Assembly (NCBI RefSeq): GCF_013870525.1
Contig: NZ_JACBXD010000015.1
Span: 1 to 64,000, forward strand
Reading direction: 5' to 3'
Length of the DNA stretch: 64,000 nucleotides
From: Amycolatopsis pittospori
GTDB lineage: Bacteria > Actinomycetota > Actinomycetes > Mycobacteriales > Pseudonocardiaceae
Below the pieces are notes generated by a model. That model worked only from the letters and a program-made list of their open reading frames with translations, was not told the origin of the DNA and did not search any database. Positions within the stretch are counted from its first letter, which is position 1. The number at the start of each line of letters is the position of its first letter. Both the position numbers and the translations under genes were made by a program. Positions 33,999-42,134 of this stretch are shown one piece after another.

Positions 33999-35152
33999 CC
34001 GTACTCGTCGTCGGCGCTTCCGCCGCCGGCCTCGGCACGGTGGAGGCGCTGCGCCGCAAGGGTTATCCGGACCGCATCACGGTGCTGGGCGCCGAATCGC
34101 ATCTCCCCTACGACCGGCCGCCACTGTCGAAACAGGTCCTCGCCGGGCTCTGGGAACCCTCACGGACCCGGCTACGGCCCGCCGAACGATTGTCTACTTT
34201 GGACGTCGAGTTCGTGCTCGGGGACGCCGCCGTCTCGCTGGACGTCCGGGAACGGACCGTCCGCACGGCGTCGGGACGGGCGCTGACCGCGGACGAGATC
34301 GTGCTCGCCACCGGGCTGCGGCCGCGCACCCTGCCGGATCAGGACGGTCTCGCCGGTGTCCACGTTCTCCGTACCCTCGACGACGCGCTGGCACTGCGGG
34401 CCGACCTGCTGTCGTGCTCGCGAGCGGTGGTCGTCGGCGACGGCGTCCTCGGTACCGAGATCGCCGCGAGCGCCGCCGAAATGGGCGTCGCTGTCACCCT
34501 CGCCGGCCCCCAGGCGGCCCCGCTGGCCGCCCAGTTCGGCCCGGTCGTCTCGGAACTGCTGGCGGAACTGCACACCGAACGCGGTGTCGGCCTGCGCCTC
34601 GGCTCCGCGGTCGCCGGCCTGGACTCTCGGGACGGTCGGGTCACCGGTGTCCGGCTCGAAACCGGTGAGGTCCTGCCCGCCGACGTCGTCGTGGTGGCGT
34701 TCGGCGCCGCACCGGCCACTGAATGGCTGGAGGGCAGCGGACTGGCGCTGGCGAACGGCATCGTCTGCGATACCCGGTGCCGCGCCGCCGAGCACGTCTA
34801 CGCCGTGGGCGACGTCGCGCGCTGGCACCACGAAACGCTCGATGTGGCCTTGCGCCTGGAAAACCGGACCAACGCGACCGAGCAGGCCGGACACGTCGCC
34901 GGGGTCATCCTGGGCGACGACCGGCCCTACACCCCGGTCCCCTACTTCTGGACCGACCAGTTCGACACGAAGATCCACGTGCACGGAACGCTCTCCGCGG
35001 ACGCCGAAGTGTCCATTGTGGAGGGCGACCCGGCCGGGCGCCGCTTCGTCGCGCAGTACCGGCGCCACGGCGCGGTGACCGGCGTCCTCGGCTGGAACAT
35101 GCCCAAACAAGCCCGTCTGCGCCGCCCGGAACTCGGTGGAGGAATGCCTTGA
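33995..35152 (+). CDS. FAD-dependent ferredoxin reductase
   Basis: A 385-residue flavoprotein. FAD binding begins with TVLVVGASAAGLGTVEALRR. The NAD(P)H motif is AVVVGDGVLGTEIAASAAEMG, and the second FAD motif is VYAVGDVARW, followed by the C-terminal reductase domain. It resembles putidaredoxin/rhodocoxin reductases and would pass electrons to the 3Fe-4S ferredoxin. The GTG start overlaps the ferredoxin stop. Confidence 0.9.
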   Translation: MTVLVVGASAAGLGTVEALRRKGYPDRITVLGAESHLPYDRPPLSKQVLAGLWEPSRTRLRPAERLSTLDVEFVLGDAAVSLDVRERTVRTASGRALTADEIVLATGLRPRTLPDQDGLAGVHVLRTLDDALALRADLLSCSRAVVVGDGVLGTEIAASAAEMGVAVTLAGPQAAPLAAQFGPVVSELLAELHTERGVGLRLGSAVAGLDSRDGRVTGVRLETGEVLPADVVVVAFGAAPATEWLEGSGLALANGIVCDTRCRAAEHVYAVGDVARWHHETLDVALRLENRTNATEQAGHVAGVILGDDRPYTPVPYFWTDQFDTKIHVHGTLSADAEVSIVEGDPAGRRFVAQYRRHGAVTGVLGWNMPKQARLRRPELGGGMP

Positions 35153-35343
35153 CCAGTACGGACACCCCGTCGTTCCCCGCGGCCCGCGCCTCCGGCTGCC
35201 CGTTCGCTGCGGGAGGAGACGCCGCGGGTGCCGCGCTCGGCGAGAAGCTGGTGAACCCGAAGCTGATCGCTTCGGCCGTCGAGGGACTGTTGCGCCCTGG
35301 CGGAGGTGAAGTTCAAAGCACGACGGCTCGGTCTACGGCGTGA
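35149..35343 (+). pseudogene. remnant of a second cytochrome P450 (N-terminal fragment)
   Basis: A 64-codon frame starts with a TTG that overlaps the reductase stop (TTGA) and has GGAGG 6 bp upstream, a fully functional-looking start. The first residues (TDTPSFPAARASGCPFAA) have the Pro-rich, GCPF-containing look of the N-terminus of many actinomycete P450s. The rest (EKLVNPKLIASAVEGLLRP) does not continue as a P450, and there is no haem loop. I infer a second P450 gene that lost nearly all its body by deletion. A genuine small protein is possible but less likely. Confidence 0.5.
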
Positions 35344-35368
35344 GCGAACTACCCGTAGCTTGGTGAGT

Positions 35369-35623
35369 ATGAGCGAGCTGGACGACCTGCGAGAGCGTGC
35401 CGCGAACGGCGACCGCGACGCGACCGACGAACTGATCGAGCGCGCCGGCGAGCGTGGTGACATGGACGAGTTGCGTCGGCTGGCCGACGCCGGCAGCAGC
35501 GACGCGGCCGACCAGCTGATCGAGGTGGCGACCGAACTGGGTGCACTCGACGAGCTGCGGCGACTGGCCGATGGCGGGAACCGGACGGCCGCGGAGCAGC
35601 TGGCCGAACTCACCGAGGAGTAG
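35369..35623 (+). CDS. small helical repeat protein of unknown function
   Basis: An 84-residue acidic protein built of a repeated unit of about 33 residues. DELRRLADAGSSDAADQLIE is followed by DELRRLADGGNRTAAEQLAE, and a weaker first copy (DDLRERAANGDRDATDELIE) precedes them. Each unit would form a helical hairpin, like TPR/Sel1 or HEAT-type solenoids. There is no signal peptide or membrane helix, and no enzymatic motif. The 3' end overlaps the convergent MFS gene by 14 bp. Start chosen at MSELDDL; the site upstream (GGTGAG) is weak. Confidence 0.6.
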   Translation: MSELDDLRERAANGDRDATDELIERAGERGDMDELRRLADAGSSDAADQLIEVATELGALDELRRLADGGNRTAAEQLAELTEE

Positions 35624-36794
35624 CGCGCAGCGCGGGGATCAGCACGGGAAGCGCCACCACCAAGGCGAGACCGCGGACGATACCCGCCACCGGATAAGGG
35701 ACCCGAATCCCGAACCGGTGCGCGAGCAGTCCGCCGGTCAACGCTCCGAGCGGCATCAACCCCCAGCCGAGCAGGCGGTAGACGCTGTTGACCCGGCCGA
35801 GCAGGGACGACGGCACGTTCCGTTGCCGGAGCCCGGCGCTCACGACGTTCCAGACTGTCGTCGCGAAACCGCTGACGGCCAGGAACGCGCCGACGGCGAA
35901 CACGTTCGGGCTGAACCCGATACCGACGAAGGCGACGGCGTTCACGGCCAGGGAGGCGAGCAGGGCGCGAAGGTCGCCGATCCGGGCGACCAACCACGAG
36001 ATCGTCACTCCGCCGAGGACACCGCCGACCGCCGCACCGGCGAGCAGGAGACCGAAGGTTCCGGCACCGAGACGCAAGGCGTCGGTCACGAACAGCACGA
36101 GCGTCACGTTCGCGAGCTGACCACAGAAGGTGTTGACGCCGAGCAGCAAGGCGAGGGCACGCAACAGGCGATGTCCCTTGAGCCAGCGAAGGCCATCGAG
36201 GACCTTCGCGCTTCCGGTGTGGCCGCCGCCCAGCTTGGGGATCCTGGCCAGCAACGCCGCGGCGACGACGAACGACGCGGCGTCGAGGGCGAACGGGAGT
36301 GTCCAGGCGAGCGCGAAGAAGAGACTTCCGAGAGGTGGCCCGACGAACTGCCGCCCGACGATCAGCGCCACCTGCTGGCTCCCGTTCGCCTTGTGCAGCA
36401 GGTCTTTCGGGACGAGATCCGGGAGTACCGCTTGTGCGGCGTTGTCGTAGAAGACGTCGCACGCACCGAGCGCGAACGCGAGGACGACGAGCAGCGGAAC
36501 GCTGATCGCCTCCGCCGAGACGAGCGCCGCGAGCACACCCACGACCAGGGCCTGGAGTGCCTGCGTTCGCCACATGAGGGTGATCCGGTCGACCCTGTCG
36601 ACGACGGCTCCGGCGGTGAGGGAAAGCAGGAGCCACGGCAGATACGTCGCGGCGGAGACCAGTGCGACGTCTCGTGGGTCGCGGCTGAGTGCCACGGCCA
36701 GCAGCGGCAGGGCCGCCGTGAAGACGCCGTTGCCCAGGTTGTCGATTCCGGTGGCGTTCCACAGTCGCCGATAGTCTCGGGGCATCCTCGTCAT
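35610..36794 (-). CDS. MFS transporter (EntS/MFS_3-like exporter)
   Basis: A 394-residue transporter with about 12 helices. It begins YRRLWNATGIDNLGNGVFTAALPLLAVAL and has AGAVVDRVDRITLMW (motif A variant) and GACDVFYDNAAQAVLPDLVPKDLLHKANG, which is characteristic of the MFS_3/EntS-like group that exports siderophores, macrolides or other small molecules. It is divergent from an ArsR-type regulator with a palindrome between them, so it is probably repressed by it. Confidence 0.88.
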   Translation of the reverse strand: MTRMPRDYRRLWNATGIDNLGNGVFTAALPLLAVALSRDPRDVALVSAATYLPWLLLSLTAGAVVDRVDRITLMWRTQALQALVVGVLAALVSAEAISVPLLVVLAFALGACDVFYDNAAQAVLPDLVPKDLLHKANGSQQVALIVGRQFVGPPLGSLFFALAWTLPFALDAASFVVAAALLARIPKLGGGHTGSAKVLDGLRWLKGHRLLRALALLLGVNTFCGQLANVTLVLFVTDALRLGAGTFGLLLAGAAVGGVLGGVTISWLVARIGDLRALLASLAVNAVAFVGIGFSPNVFAVGAFLAVSGFATTVWNVVSAGLRQRNVPSSLLGRVNSVYRLLGWGLMPLGALTGGLLAHRFGIRVPYPVAGIVRGLALVVALPVLIPALRATPR

Positions 36795-36835
36795 GGCCGA
36801 ATCGTGGCGAGAACCCCTGTTTCCCGGACACCATT

Positions 36836-36848
36836 TAGGCCAGGCCTA
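36836..36848. promoter_or_regulatory. palindrome between MFS and ArsR-type genes
   Basis: TAGGCCAGGCCTA has perfect 6-bp arms around a central A. It lies in the 72-bp divergent region and is the likely binding site of the adjacent ArsR-type regulator. Confidence 0.5.
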
Positions 36849-36866
36849 CATACTCGAGTGGTGCCG

Positions 36867-37841
36867 ATGACCGTCGAACTCGGTGTCGCCGAGCTGGCCG
36901 CGACCCGCTTCGCGATCTCGCCGTTGTCCGAGACCGTGGCCAGCCTGCTGCAGATCTCGGGCCTCGACCAGAACATGGTCAACCTGCCCTGGTTACGGTG
37001 GGCACAGGAGGAACTCGAGCGCGAACCGCTCGACCTCTCCACGACCTGGCCGCTGCTCGTGAACGGCAAGCCCAGCTGGCCGGAATTCCTCGTTCCCGCC
37101 CCGCGGGACGCGGGCGGGTCGATCGAGCGCGACCTCGCCGCGCTGCGCAGGACCCCGGAGAGCCGGGTTCGGGCCAGCCTCCAGCGTGTGTTCGAGGGCA
37201 AGCTCCCGAGGGCCGCCGCGGCGCTCGCCGAGAATCCGGCGTCCGGCCTGCGGGCGATCGCAGGAGAGCTCCGCGCGACACACGACCGGTTGATCGCACC
37301 GCATTGGCCGCGGATCCGGGCGGTACTGGACGCCGATATCGCCCACCGGGCCCGGCAACTGGCCGCGGGTGGTGCCGAGAAACTGTTCGCGGATCTGCAT
37401 CCGCACCTGCGGTGGCGCGCCGATCGGCTATCGCTGACACGAGAGCGGCGGGAACGCACGAACCTCGTCGTCACCCGAGGGCCGGGCGGCCTGGTGCTCA
37501 TGCCCGTCGTCCTCGGCTCGCCGTATGTCCTGATCAAGGCGAACACCTCGACCCAGACCACTGTGCGGTACCCGGCCCGGGGCATCGGCACCCTGTGGAC
37601 CGCCGGAACACGCGCCGCCGCTCCCAACGCGGTGCGGCTGCTCGGCCGGGTGCGAGCCGAACTGCTGCAGGCACTCTCGTCCCCCGCCACCACGACCGAC
37701 CTGGCTCGCGCGCTCGACGTCACCCCGAGCGCCGTTTCCCAGCACCTCAAGGTTCTGCGGGACAGCGGACTCGTCGCGCGCGAACGCTCCGGGCGCAGCG
37801 TCCTCTACCTGACCACCCCGCTCGGGGAAAGCCTGCTCTGA
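36867..37841 (+). CDS. ArsR-type regulator with long N-terminal sensor domain (DUF5937-like)
   Basis: A 324-residue protein. The winged helix is at the C-terminus (residues about 265-324: LLQALSSPATTTDLARALDVTPSAVSQHLKVLRDSGLVARERSGRSVLYLTT). The preceding 260 residues form a conserved actinobacterial domain of the DUF5937 kind, probably for ligand sensing. Many relatives sit divergent to MFS exporters exactly as here. ATG 36867 was chosen; GTG 36861 is in frame and also possible. Confidence 0.85.
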   Translation: MTVELGVAELAATRFAISPLSETVASLLQISGLDQNMVNLPWLRWAQEELEREPLDLSTTWPLLVNGKPSWPEFLVPAPRDAGGSIERDLAALRRTPESRVRASLQRVFEGKLPRAAAALAENPASGLRAIAGELRATHDRLIAPHWPRIRAVLDADIAHRARQLAAGGAEKLFADLHPHLRWRADRLSLTRERRERTNLVVTRGPGGLVLMPVVLGSPYVLIKANTSTQTTVRYPARGIGTLWTAGTRAAAPNAVRLLGRVRAELLQALSSPATTTDLARALDVTPSAVSQHLKVLRDSGLVARERSGRSVLYLTTPLGESLL

Positions 37842-37848
37842 ACCTCTG

Positions 37849-38151
37849 TCAGAGGTCGATCAGCTCCACGGTCACCTTCGCGACGTCGCCTTCGTCGAGC
37901 CCTTCGGCCTTCCGGACGGCCTTCTTGACCGGTAACACGTAACTCCCGCGTTGGGCGTCCGGGAAGATCGACGTCTTCCACTTGCTGCCACCGACGGTGA
38001 CCTGGACGCGCACCGCCCCGAAGCCGCGACGCGGACCGTCCGTGATCTCTCGGATCTCTTCGGAGACGTCCTCGGGCAGGCTGACGAAGGTCCAGGTCTC
38101 GTCACGCCGGGCGTCCCACACCCAGAGCTCGGCATCGAACACCACGATCAT
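37849..38151 (-). CDS. DUF1905 domain protein
   Basis: A 100-residue beta-rich protein with the DUF1905 pattern: VFDAELWVWDARRDETWTFVSLPEDVSEEI near the N-terminus, GFGAVRVQVTVGGSKWKTSIFPD in the middle and KKAVRKAEGLDEGDVAKVTVELIDL at the end. The function is unknown. The open frame continues upstream through a hairpin repeat, but that part is non-coding in character, so the start at MIVVFDAEL is preferred even though no strong ribosome binding site is seen. The stop is 7 bp from the convergent ArsR-type stop. Confidence 0.8.
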   Translation of the reverse strand: MIVVFDAELWVWDARRDETWTFVSLPEDVSEEIREITDGPRRGFGAVRVQVTVGGSKWKTSIFPDAQRGSYVLPVKKAVRKAEGLDEGDVAKVTVELIDL

Positions 38152-38209
38152 CCGCGGAGCTTCGCACACCGCACCGACAGTTCCAGCGCGCGGTTTCCGC
38201 CGCGCACAC

Positions 38210-38262
38210 GTTGCGAAAGCCACGTTCACAACCTTCAACGTTGGGAAAGTGGCTTTCGCAAC
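38210..38262. repeat. GTTGCGAAAG double-hairpin repeat, copy 2 (degenerate)
   Basis: Same organisation as 18636-18688, with three base changes (CGTTCACAAC and GTTGGGAAAG arms). It lies upstream of the DUF1905 gene and directly before a broken gene. Confidence 0.8.
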
Positions 38263-38284
38263 ACCATCCCGGAGACCCGGCGCC

Positions 38285-38528
38285 CAGTGGTGGCTCACCG
38301 CGTTCAAGCTGTTCCACAACCATATGGCCGTCGAGCCGGTACTGGGCATCTTCCCGTTCGGTTGCCAATCTCCTCGCGCTCGAACGCGACTACGTCATGG
38401 ATACCGACGGGTCGCGCCGCGTCCATGCGCAGGAGCTGATCGAGCGTCACGATCACGTGCGGATCGACAACACCCACCTGAGCCCGGCCGAGGCCGCGGC
38501 GTCAATCCACCGCTGGATGCCGCAGTGA
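38285..38528 (+). pseudogene. remnant of a P-loop kinase-like ATPase (C-terminal part, frameshifted)
   Basis: One frame reads GAQWWLTAFKLFHNHMAVEP and continues VLGIFPFG, the FHNHM element of small actinobacterial AAA/shikimate-kinase-like proteins. After a frame change the sequence reads ERDYVMDTDGSRRVHAQELI and ends IDNTHLSPAEAAASIHRWM, which resembles the C-terminal tail of the same family. The P-loop and N-terminus are absent, replaced by the hairpin repeat at 38210-38262. The last 27 bases overlap the TetR gene on the other strand. A decayed gene is the simplest reading. Confidence 0.5.
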
Positions 38529-39137
38529 GCGGGTCGTCGTCGTGCCGAGCACGCGCGAAGCCATCCAAGCGAGAGCGTCGGCCGTCCGCGCCGGGGTGTC
38601 CGACGGCTGCATGATGTGGCTCAGCACCGTGCGGACCACGACGTCGATCGCGACGTCCAGCTGTGAGGCGTCCAGCGGCGGGCCGTAGGAGCGAACGCGG
38701 CCGCGCAGCATCACCCGCGCCTCGGTGAGCAGGCTGCCCGCCCGGACCGTCAGCAGCGGCAGCAGTTCGGTGTCGGCGCCATGTGTGGCCGAAACGATGG
38801 CACGCAGCAGGAGGTTGTCGTCGGCGAGTTCGAGGACGCCGCGGACGGCGTCGTGGATCGCCTCGACGAGGTCGTCGGGGTGCCGTTCGAAGGCTTCGCG
38901 AACGACGGAGAGGAACCGGGCGAGTTCGTGCGCGATCATTGCTTCGGCCAGCTGGGACTTCGACCCGAGTTCGTTGTACACGGTCTGGCGGCTGACGCCG
39001 ACGATCTCCGCCAGTTTGCTCATCGTCACCGCCGACCAGCCGGAGCGCACGGTCAGTTCGATCGCCGCCGCGACGATCGGTTGCCGGTACGGGCCACCCG
39101 TGACCGGGACTGAGGGTGCCTCGCTCATGATCGTCAT
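38502..39137 (-). CDS. TetR family regulator of the alkane hydroxylase operon
   Basis: A 211-residue regulator with the HTH AAIELTVRSGWSAVTMSKLAEIVGVSRQTVYNELGSKSQLAEAMIAHEL. It is the last gene of the alkB operon (1 nt after the reductase stop), as in actinobacterial alkB-rub-alkX clusters, where the TetR regulator represses the operon. A perfect inverted repeat lies upstream of alkB and is the likely operator. ATG 39128 is an alternative start. Confidence 0.88.
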   Translation of the reverse strand: MTIMSEAPSVPVTGGPYRQPIVAAAIELTVRSGWSAVTMSKLAEIVGVSRQTVYNELGSKSQLAEAMIAHELARFLSVVREAFERHPDDLVEAIHDAVRGVLELADDNLLLRAIVSATHGADTELLPLLTVRAGSLLTEARVMLRGRVRSYGPPLDASQLDVAIDVVVRTVLSHIMQPSDTPARTADALAWMASRVLGTTTTRSLRHPAVD

Positions 39138-39138
39138 T

Positions 39139-40347
39139 CTAGGCCGCCGTCGACTCGGCGAACGCCAGCGCCTCGGGCCACGGCGCGCGGCCGGCGATGT
39201 GACGGCGGTACTTCATGATCTCGCGTGGCCGGTCGACGGTCAGCGCGCCGACGATCCGGTCCCCGCGCCGGTACAGCGCGGTGAACCCGCCGGACGCCGG
39301 GACGGCGACCGTGACCTCGTCGGCGCGCGGTGTACCGACGAACTGGATCCGGTGGGAGTACCAGTCCGACCAGAAGTACGGCACCGGCGCCAGTGCGCGC
39401 GCCGACTCCGGCGCGAGCGCGTGCCGCGCGGCCGCGGCTCCCTGCTCCGCGGCGTTCGTCCAATGCTCCAGCCGCATCAGATCGCCGTCGAACAGCGCGT
39501 TCTCCGCGTGCGCCACGTCTCCGGCGGCGTACACGCCGGGGATCCCGGTCGCCAGCGTGGCATCGCACACCACACCGCCGTCGCGGCCGTGCAGCGGGAC
39601 ACCGCTCCCGGCCAGCCAGCCGGTGGCCGGGACGACGCCGATCCCCGCCACCACCAGGTCCGCGGGCAGCACCTCACCGGTCGAGATCCGGACGCCCGTC
39701 ACCACACCACCGGCGGATTCGAGCCCGGTCACCGTGGTGGACACCCTGAGCTCGGTGCCCGCCTCCTGGTGCAGGGAGGCGCACACCGCACCCGCCTCGG
39801 CCCCGACGGACCTGGTCAGCGGGACGTCGAGAGCCTCCACGATCGTCGCGGGCAGCCCTCGCTTCCGGGCCGCGGCGGCGACTTCCGAGCCGATGAACCC
39901 GGCCCCGATCACGACGGTCCGCGCGCCGCGGTCGAGGGCGGCCCGGACGGCGAGGGCGTCCTCGGCGGTGCGCAGCGTGTGCACGCCGGCGATGCCTTCG
40001 CTCCCGGGCAGCCGCCGTGCCGTGGCCCCGGTCGCGATCACCAGCGCGTCGTAGGGAACGGTCACGCCCGCCACCGACACCTCTCGCGCGGCGGTGTCGA
40101 GACCGTCCGCGGGTGCTCCGAGCAGCAGTTCGACGCCGAGTTCGTCGCGCAGACCCGCTTCGCTGTGGAACGGCTCGACCCGGCCAGGCCCCTCGGCGTC
40201 GAGGAAGGACTTCGACAGTGGCAGCCGGTCGTAGGGCGGATGGTCCTCCGCGCCGATCAGCACGATCCGCCCGCGATGGCCGTCCCGCCGAGCGGCCTCC
40301 ACCGCGCGCAGCCCGGCCAGCGACGCTCCCACGACGACGAGGGTCAT
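39139..40347 (-). CDS. FAD-dependent rubredoxin/ferredoxin reductase
   Basis: A 402-residue flavoprotein with FAD motif TLVVVGASLAGLRAVEAARRDG, NAD(P)H motif TVVIGAGFIGSEVAAAARKRG and the second FAD motif VYAAGDVAHAEN. It would deliver electrons from NAD(P)H to the adjacent ferredoxin and/or the rubredoxin domain fused to AlkB. It is similar in layout to the reductase at 33995-35152 but clearly a separate paralogue. It is encoded 2 bp after the ferredoxin gene. Confidence 0.9.
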   Translation of the reverse strand: MTLVVVGASLAGLRAVEAARRDGHRGRIVLIGAEDHPPYDRLPLSKSFLDAEGPGRVEPFHSEAGLRDELGVELLLGAPADGLDTAAREVSVAGVTVPYDALVIATGATARRLPGSEGIAGVHTLRTAEDALAVRAALDRGARTVVIGAGFIGSEVAAAARKRGLPATIVEALDVPLTRSVGAEAGAVCASLHQEAGTELRVSTTVTGLESAGGVVTGVRISTGEVLPADLVVAGIGVVPATGWLAGSGVPLHGRDGGVVCDATLATGIPGVYAAGDVAHAENALFDGDLMRLEHWTNAAEQGAAAARHALAPESARALAPVPYFWSDWYSHRIQFVGTPRADEVTVAVPASGGFTALYRRGDRIVGALTVDRPREIMKYRRHIAGRAPWPEALAFAESTAA

Positions 40348-40349
40348 GA

Positions 40350-40544
40350 TCAGTCCCGCAGCTTCAGGGCCAGGACCGGGCAGGCGTCGACCGCGGCCGT
40401 CAGATCCTGCCGGTACTCCTCGCCTGGCCGCTCGTCGAGCACCAGCACGGTGCCGTCGTCACCGACCTCGAAGAAGTCGGGGGCCATCGCCTCGCACATG
40501 CCCAGGCCGTCGCATTTCGCGCGGTCCGCCTCGATCCTCATCAT
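40350..40544 (-). CDS. [3Fe-4S]-type ferredoxin
   Basis: A 64-residue ferredoxin with C11, GLGMC17 and AC55P as cluster ligands and no fourth cysteine, so a 3Fe-4S cluster is expected. Its ATG overlaps the alkB stop (ATGA). This is unusual beside an AlkB that already carries its own rubredoxin; it may relay electrons from the reductase or serve a separate P450. Confidence 0.9.
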   Translation of the reverse strand: MMRIEADRAKCDGLGMCEAMAPDFFEVGDDGTVLVLDERPGEEYRQDLTAAVDACPVLALKLRD

Positions 40545-41941
40545 GCGCCGACCCTTCCCGGTGCCACGAAATCGACCTTTTCCCGCACGCCGCAGTCCGG
40601 ACAGCACCACGCGTCCGGGATCGCCGACCACGGGGTTCCGGCAGGGAAGCCTTCACGCGGGTCGCCGAGTTTCTCGTCGTAGACGTAGCCACAGCCCGGG
40701 CACATCCCGCCCTCGGACGCGTCGCCGCGCGTGTCGTCGGCGGCGCGGGACGGCGCGGTGACGCGGGTTCCGTAGCGGGCCAGGATCTTGGCGCGCTTAC
40801 GCGGCTGGATGTTGGCGCGCGAGATGTCTCCTTCGAAATGCGCGAGCACCCGGGGATCCATCACCCGGCGCCAGAGCGGCGGGAACAACGCCAGCACGAT
40901 CATCCCGGCATACCCCGTCGGCAGCACCGGTGATTCCGCGAAGTCACGCAGCGTCTGGTAGCGGCGGGTCGGGTTGGCGTGGTGATCACTGTGCCGCTGC
41001 AGGTGGTACAGCAGGACGTTGGTGGCGATGTTGTTGGAATTCCAGCTGTGGCTGGGATCCACCCGTTCGTACCGCCGCCGCGCCGCCGGGCCGACCTTCT
41101 GCCGCCGCATGCCGTAGTGCTCCATGTAGTTCACGACTTCCAGCAGCGAGAACCCGATCACCGCCTGGATCACCAGGAACGGCAGGATCCCGACGCCCAG
41201 CCAGGCGATCATGGCGCCCCACAACACCGCGGACATCAGCCAGGCGTTGAGCACGTCGTTGCCGATCCGGAACGGATGCCGGTCGCGCCGCGCGTACCGC
41301 TTGCGCTCCAGCCCCCAAGCGGACTTCAGCGAGCCGAACACCGTACGCGGCCAGAACCGGTAGAAGCTCTCCCCCATCCGGCTGCTCGCCGGATCCTCCG
41401 GGGTCGCCACCCGCACGTGGTGACCGCGGTTGTGCTCGATGTAGAAGTGGCCGTAGAAACTCTGCGCCAACGCGATCTTCGACAACCAGCGCTCGTGGCT
41501 TTCCTTCTTGTGCCCGAGTTCGTGCGCGGTGTTGATGCCGATCCCGCCGATGCAGCCGATCGAGATCGCCAGGCCCACCTTGTCCACGACGGACAGATCA
41601 CCCGTGCCGATCATCCAGAAGGCGGCCACGAATCCCGCGTACTGGATGGGCAGGAACGCGAAGGTGATCCAGCGGTAGTAGCGGTCCTGCTCCAGCCGTT
41701 CGATCACGTCGTCCGGTGGATTGCTGCGGTCCAGGCCGGCGAGCAGGTCGATCAACGGGACGATCACCAGGATCACGATCGGTCCCACCCAGAACCACAC
41801 GCCCCAGCCGGTGGCCGCGTGCAGCCCGATCGCCAGGAACGCGAGCGAGGGGACCACCAGGCCGATCAACCACAGGTAGCGCTTGCGGTCGGTCCACCGT
41901 TCGGTCGAGCCCGCCGGCATCGTGCCCGTCATCTCGCTCAT
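40541..41941 (-). CDS. alkB: alkane 1-monooxygenase AlkB fused to rubredoxin
   Basis: A 466-residue membrane hydroxylase. About six helices carry the di-iron histidine boxes: HELGHKK, EHNRGHHVRVATPEDP and LQRHSDHHANPTRRYQ, plus the AlkB signature NYMEHYGMRR. The C-terminal 55 residues are a rubredoxin with CPGCGYVYDEKLGDPREG and CCPDCGV knuckles. The fusion matches AlkW-type alkane hydroxylases of actinomycetes that oxidise medium and long-chain n-alkanes. It heads an operon with ferredoxin, reductase and TetR genes. Confidence 0.95.
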   Translation of the reverse strand: MSEMTGTMPAGSTERWTDRKRYLWLIGLVVPSLAFLAIGLHAATGWGVWFWVGPIVILVIVPLIDLLAGLDRSNPPDDVIERLEQDRYYRWITFAFLPIQYAGFVAAFWMIGTGDLSVVDKVGLAISIGCIGGIGINTAHELGHKKESHERWLSKIALAQSFYGHFYIEHNRGHHVRVATPEDPASSRMGESFYRFWPRTVFGSLKSAWGLERKRYARRDRHPFRIGNDVLNAWLMSAVLWGAMIAWLGVGILPFLVIQAVIGFSLLEVVNYMEHYGMRRQKVGPAARRRYERVDPSHSWNSNNIATNVLLYHLQRHSDHHANPTRRYQTLRDFAESPVLPTGYAGMIVLALFPPLWRRVMDPRVLAHFEGDISRANIQPRKRAKILARYGTRVTAPSRAADDTRGDASEGGMCPGCGYVYDEKLGDPREGFPAGTPWSAIPDAWCCPDCGVREKVDFVAPGRVGA

Positions 41942-41964
41942 CGCACCCTCCTCCGTTGGCTGGG

Positions 41965-42020
41965 TTTACAAAACAGTAGGTGATGTACACCCCGTTTGAC
42001 AAGACGTCATGTTTTGTAAA
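41965..42020. promoter_or_regulatory. alkB promoter region with 11-bp inverted repeat
   Basis: TTTACAAAACA (41965-41975) and its exact complement TGTTTTGTAAA (42010-42020) flank 34 bp. On the minus strand, TTGTCA and TACTGT with 18-bp spacing lie between and beside the arms and could be the -35 and -10. The arms are strikingly AT-rich. The TetR encoded at the end of the operon is the likely binder. Confidence 0.6.
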
Positions 42021-42134
42021 TGCACCGTTGCTTCCTTCGGTGAAAAATTGGCGATATCTTGCCTTCGTTAGGAAACTTACTTAACTTGTGACATCACGCC
42101 GCGATCCACTTCGTCCCGCCCCGAAGGAGCGCGA

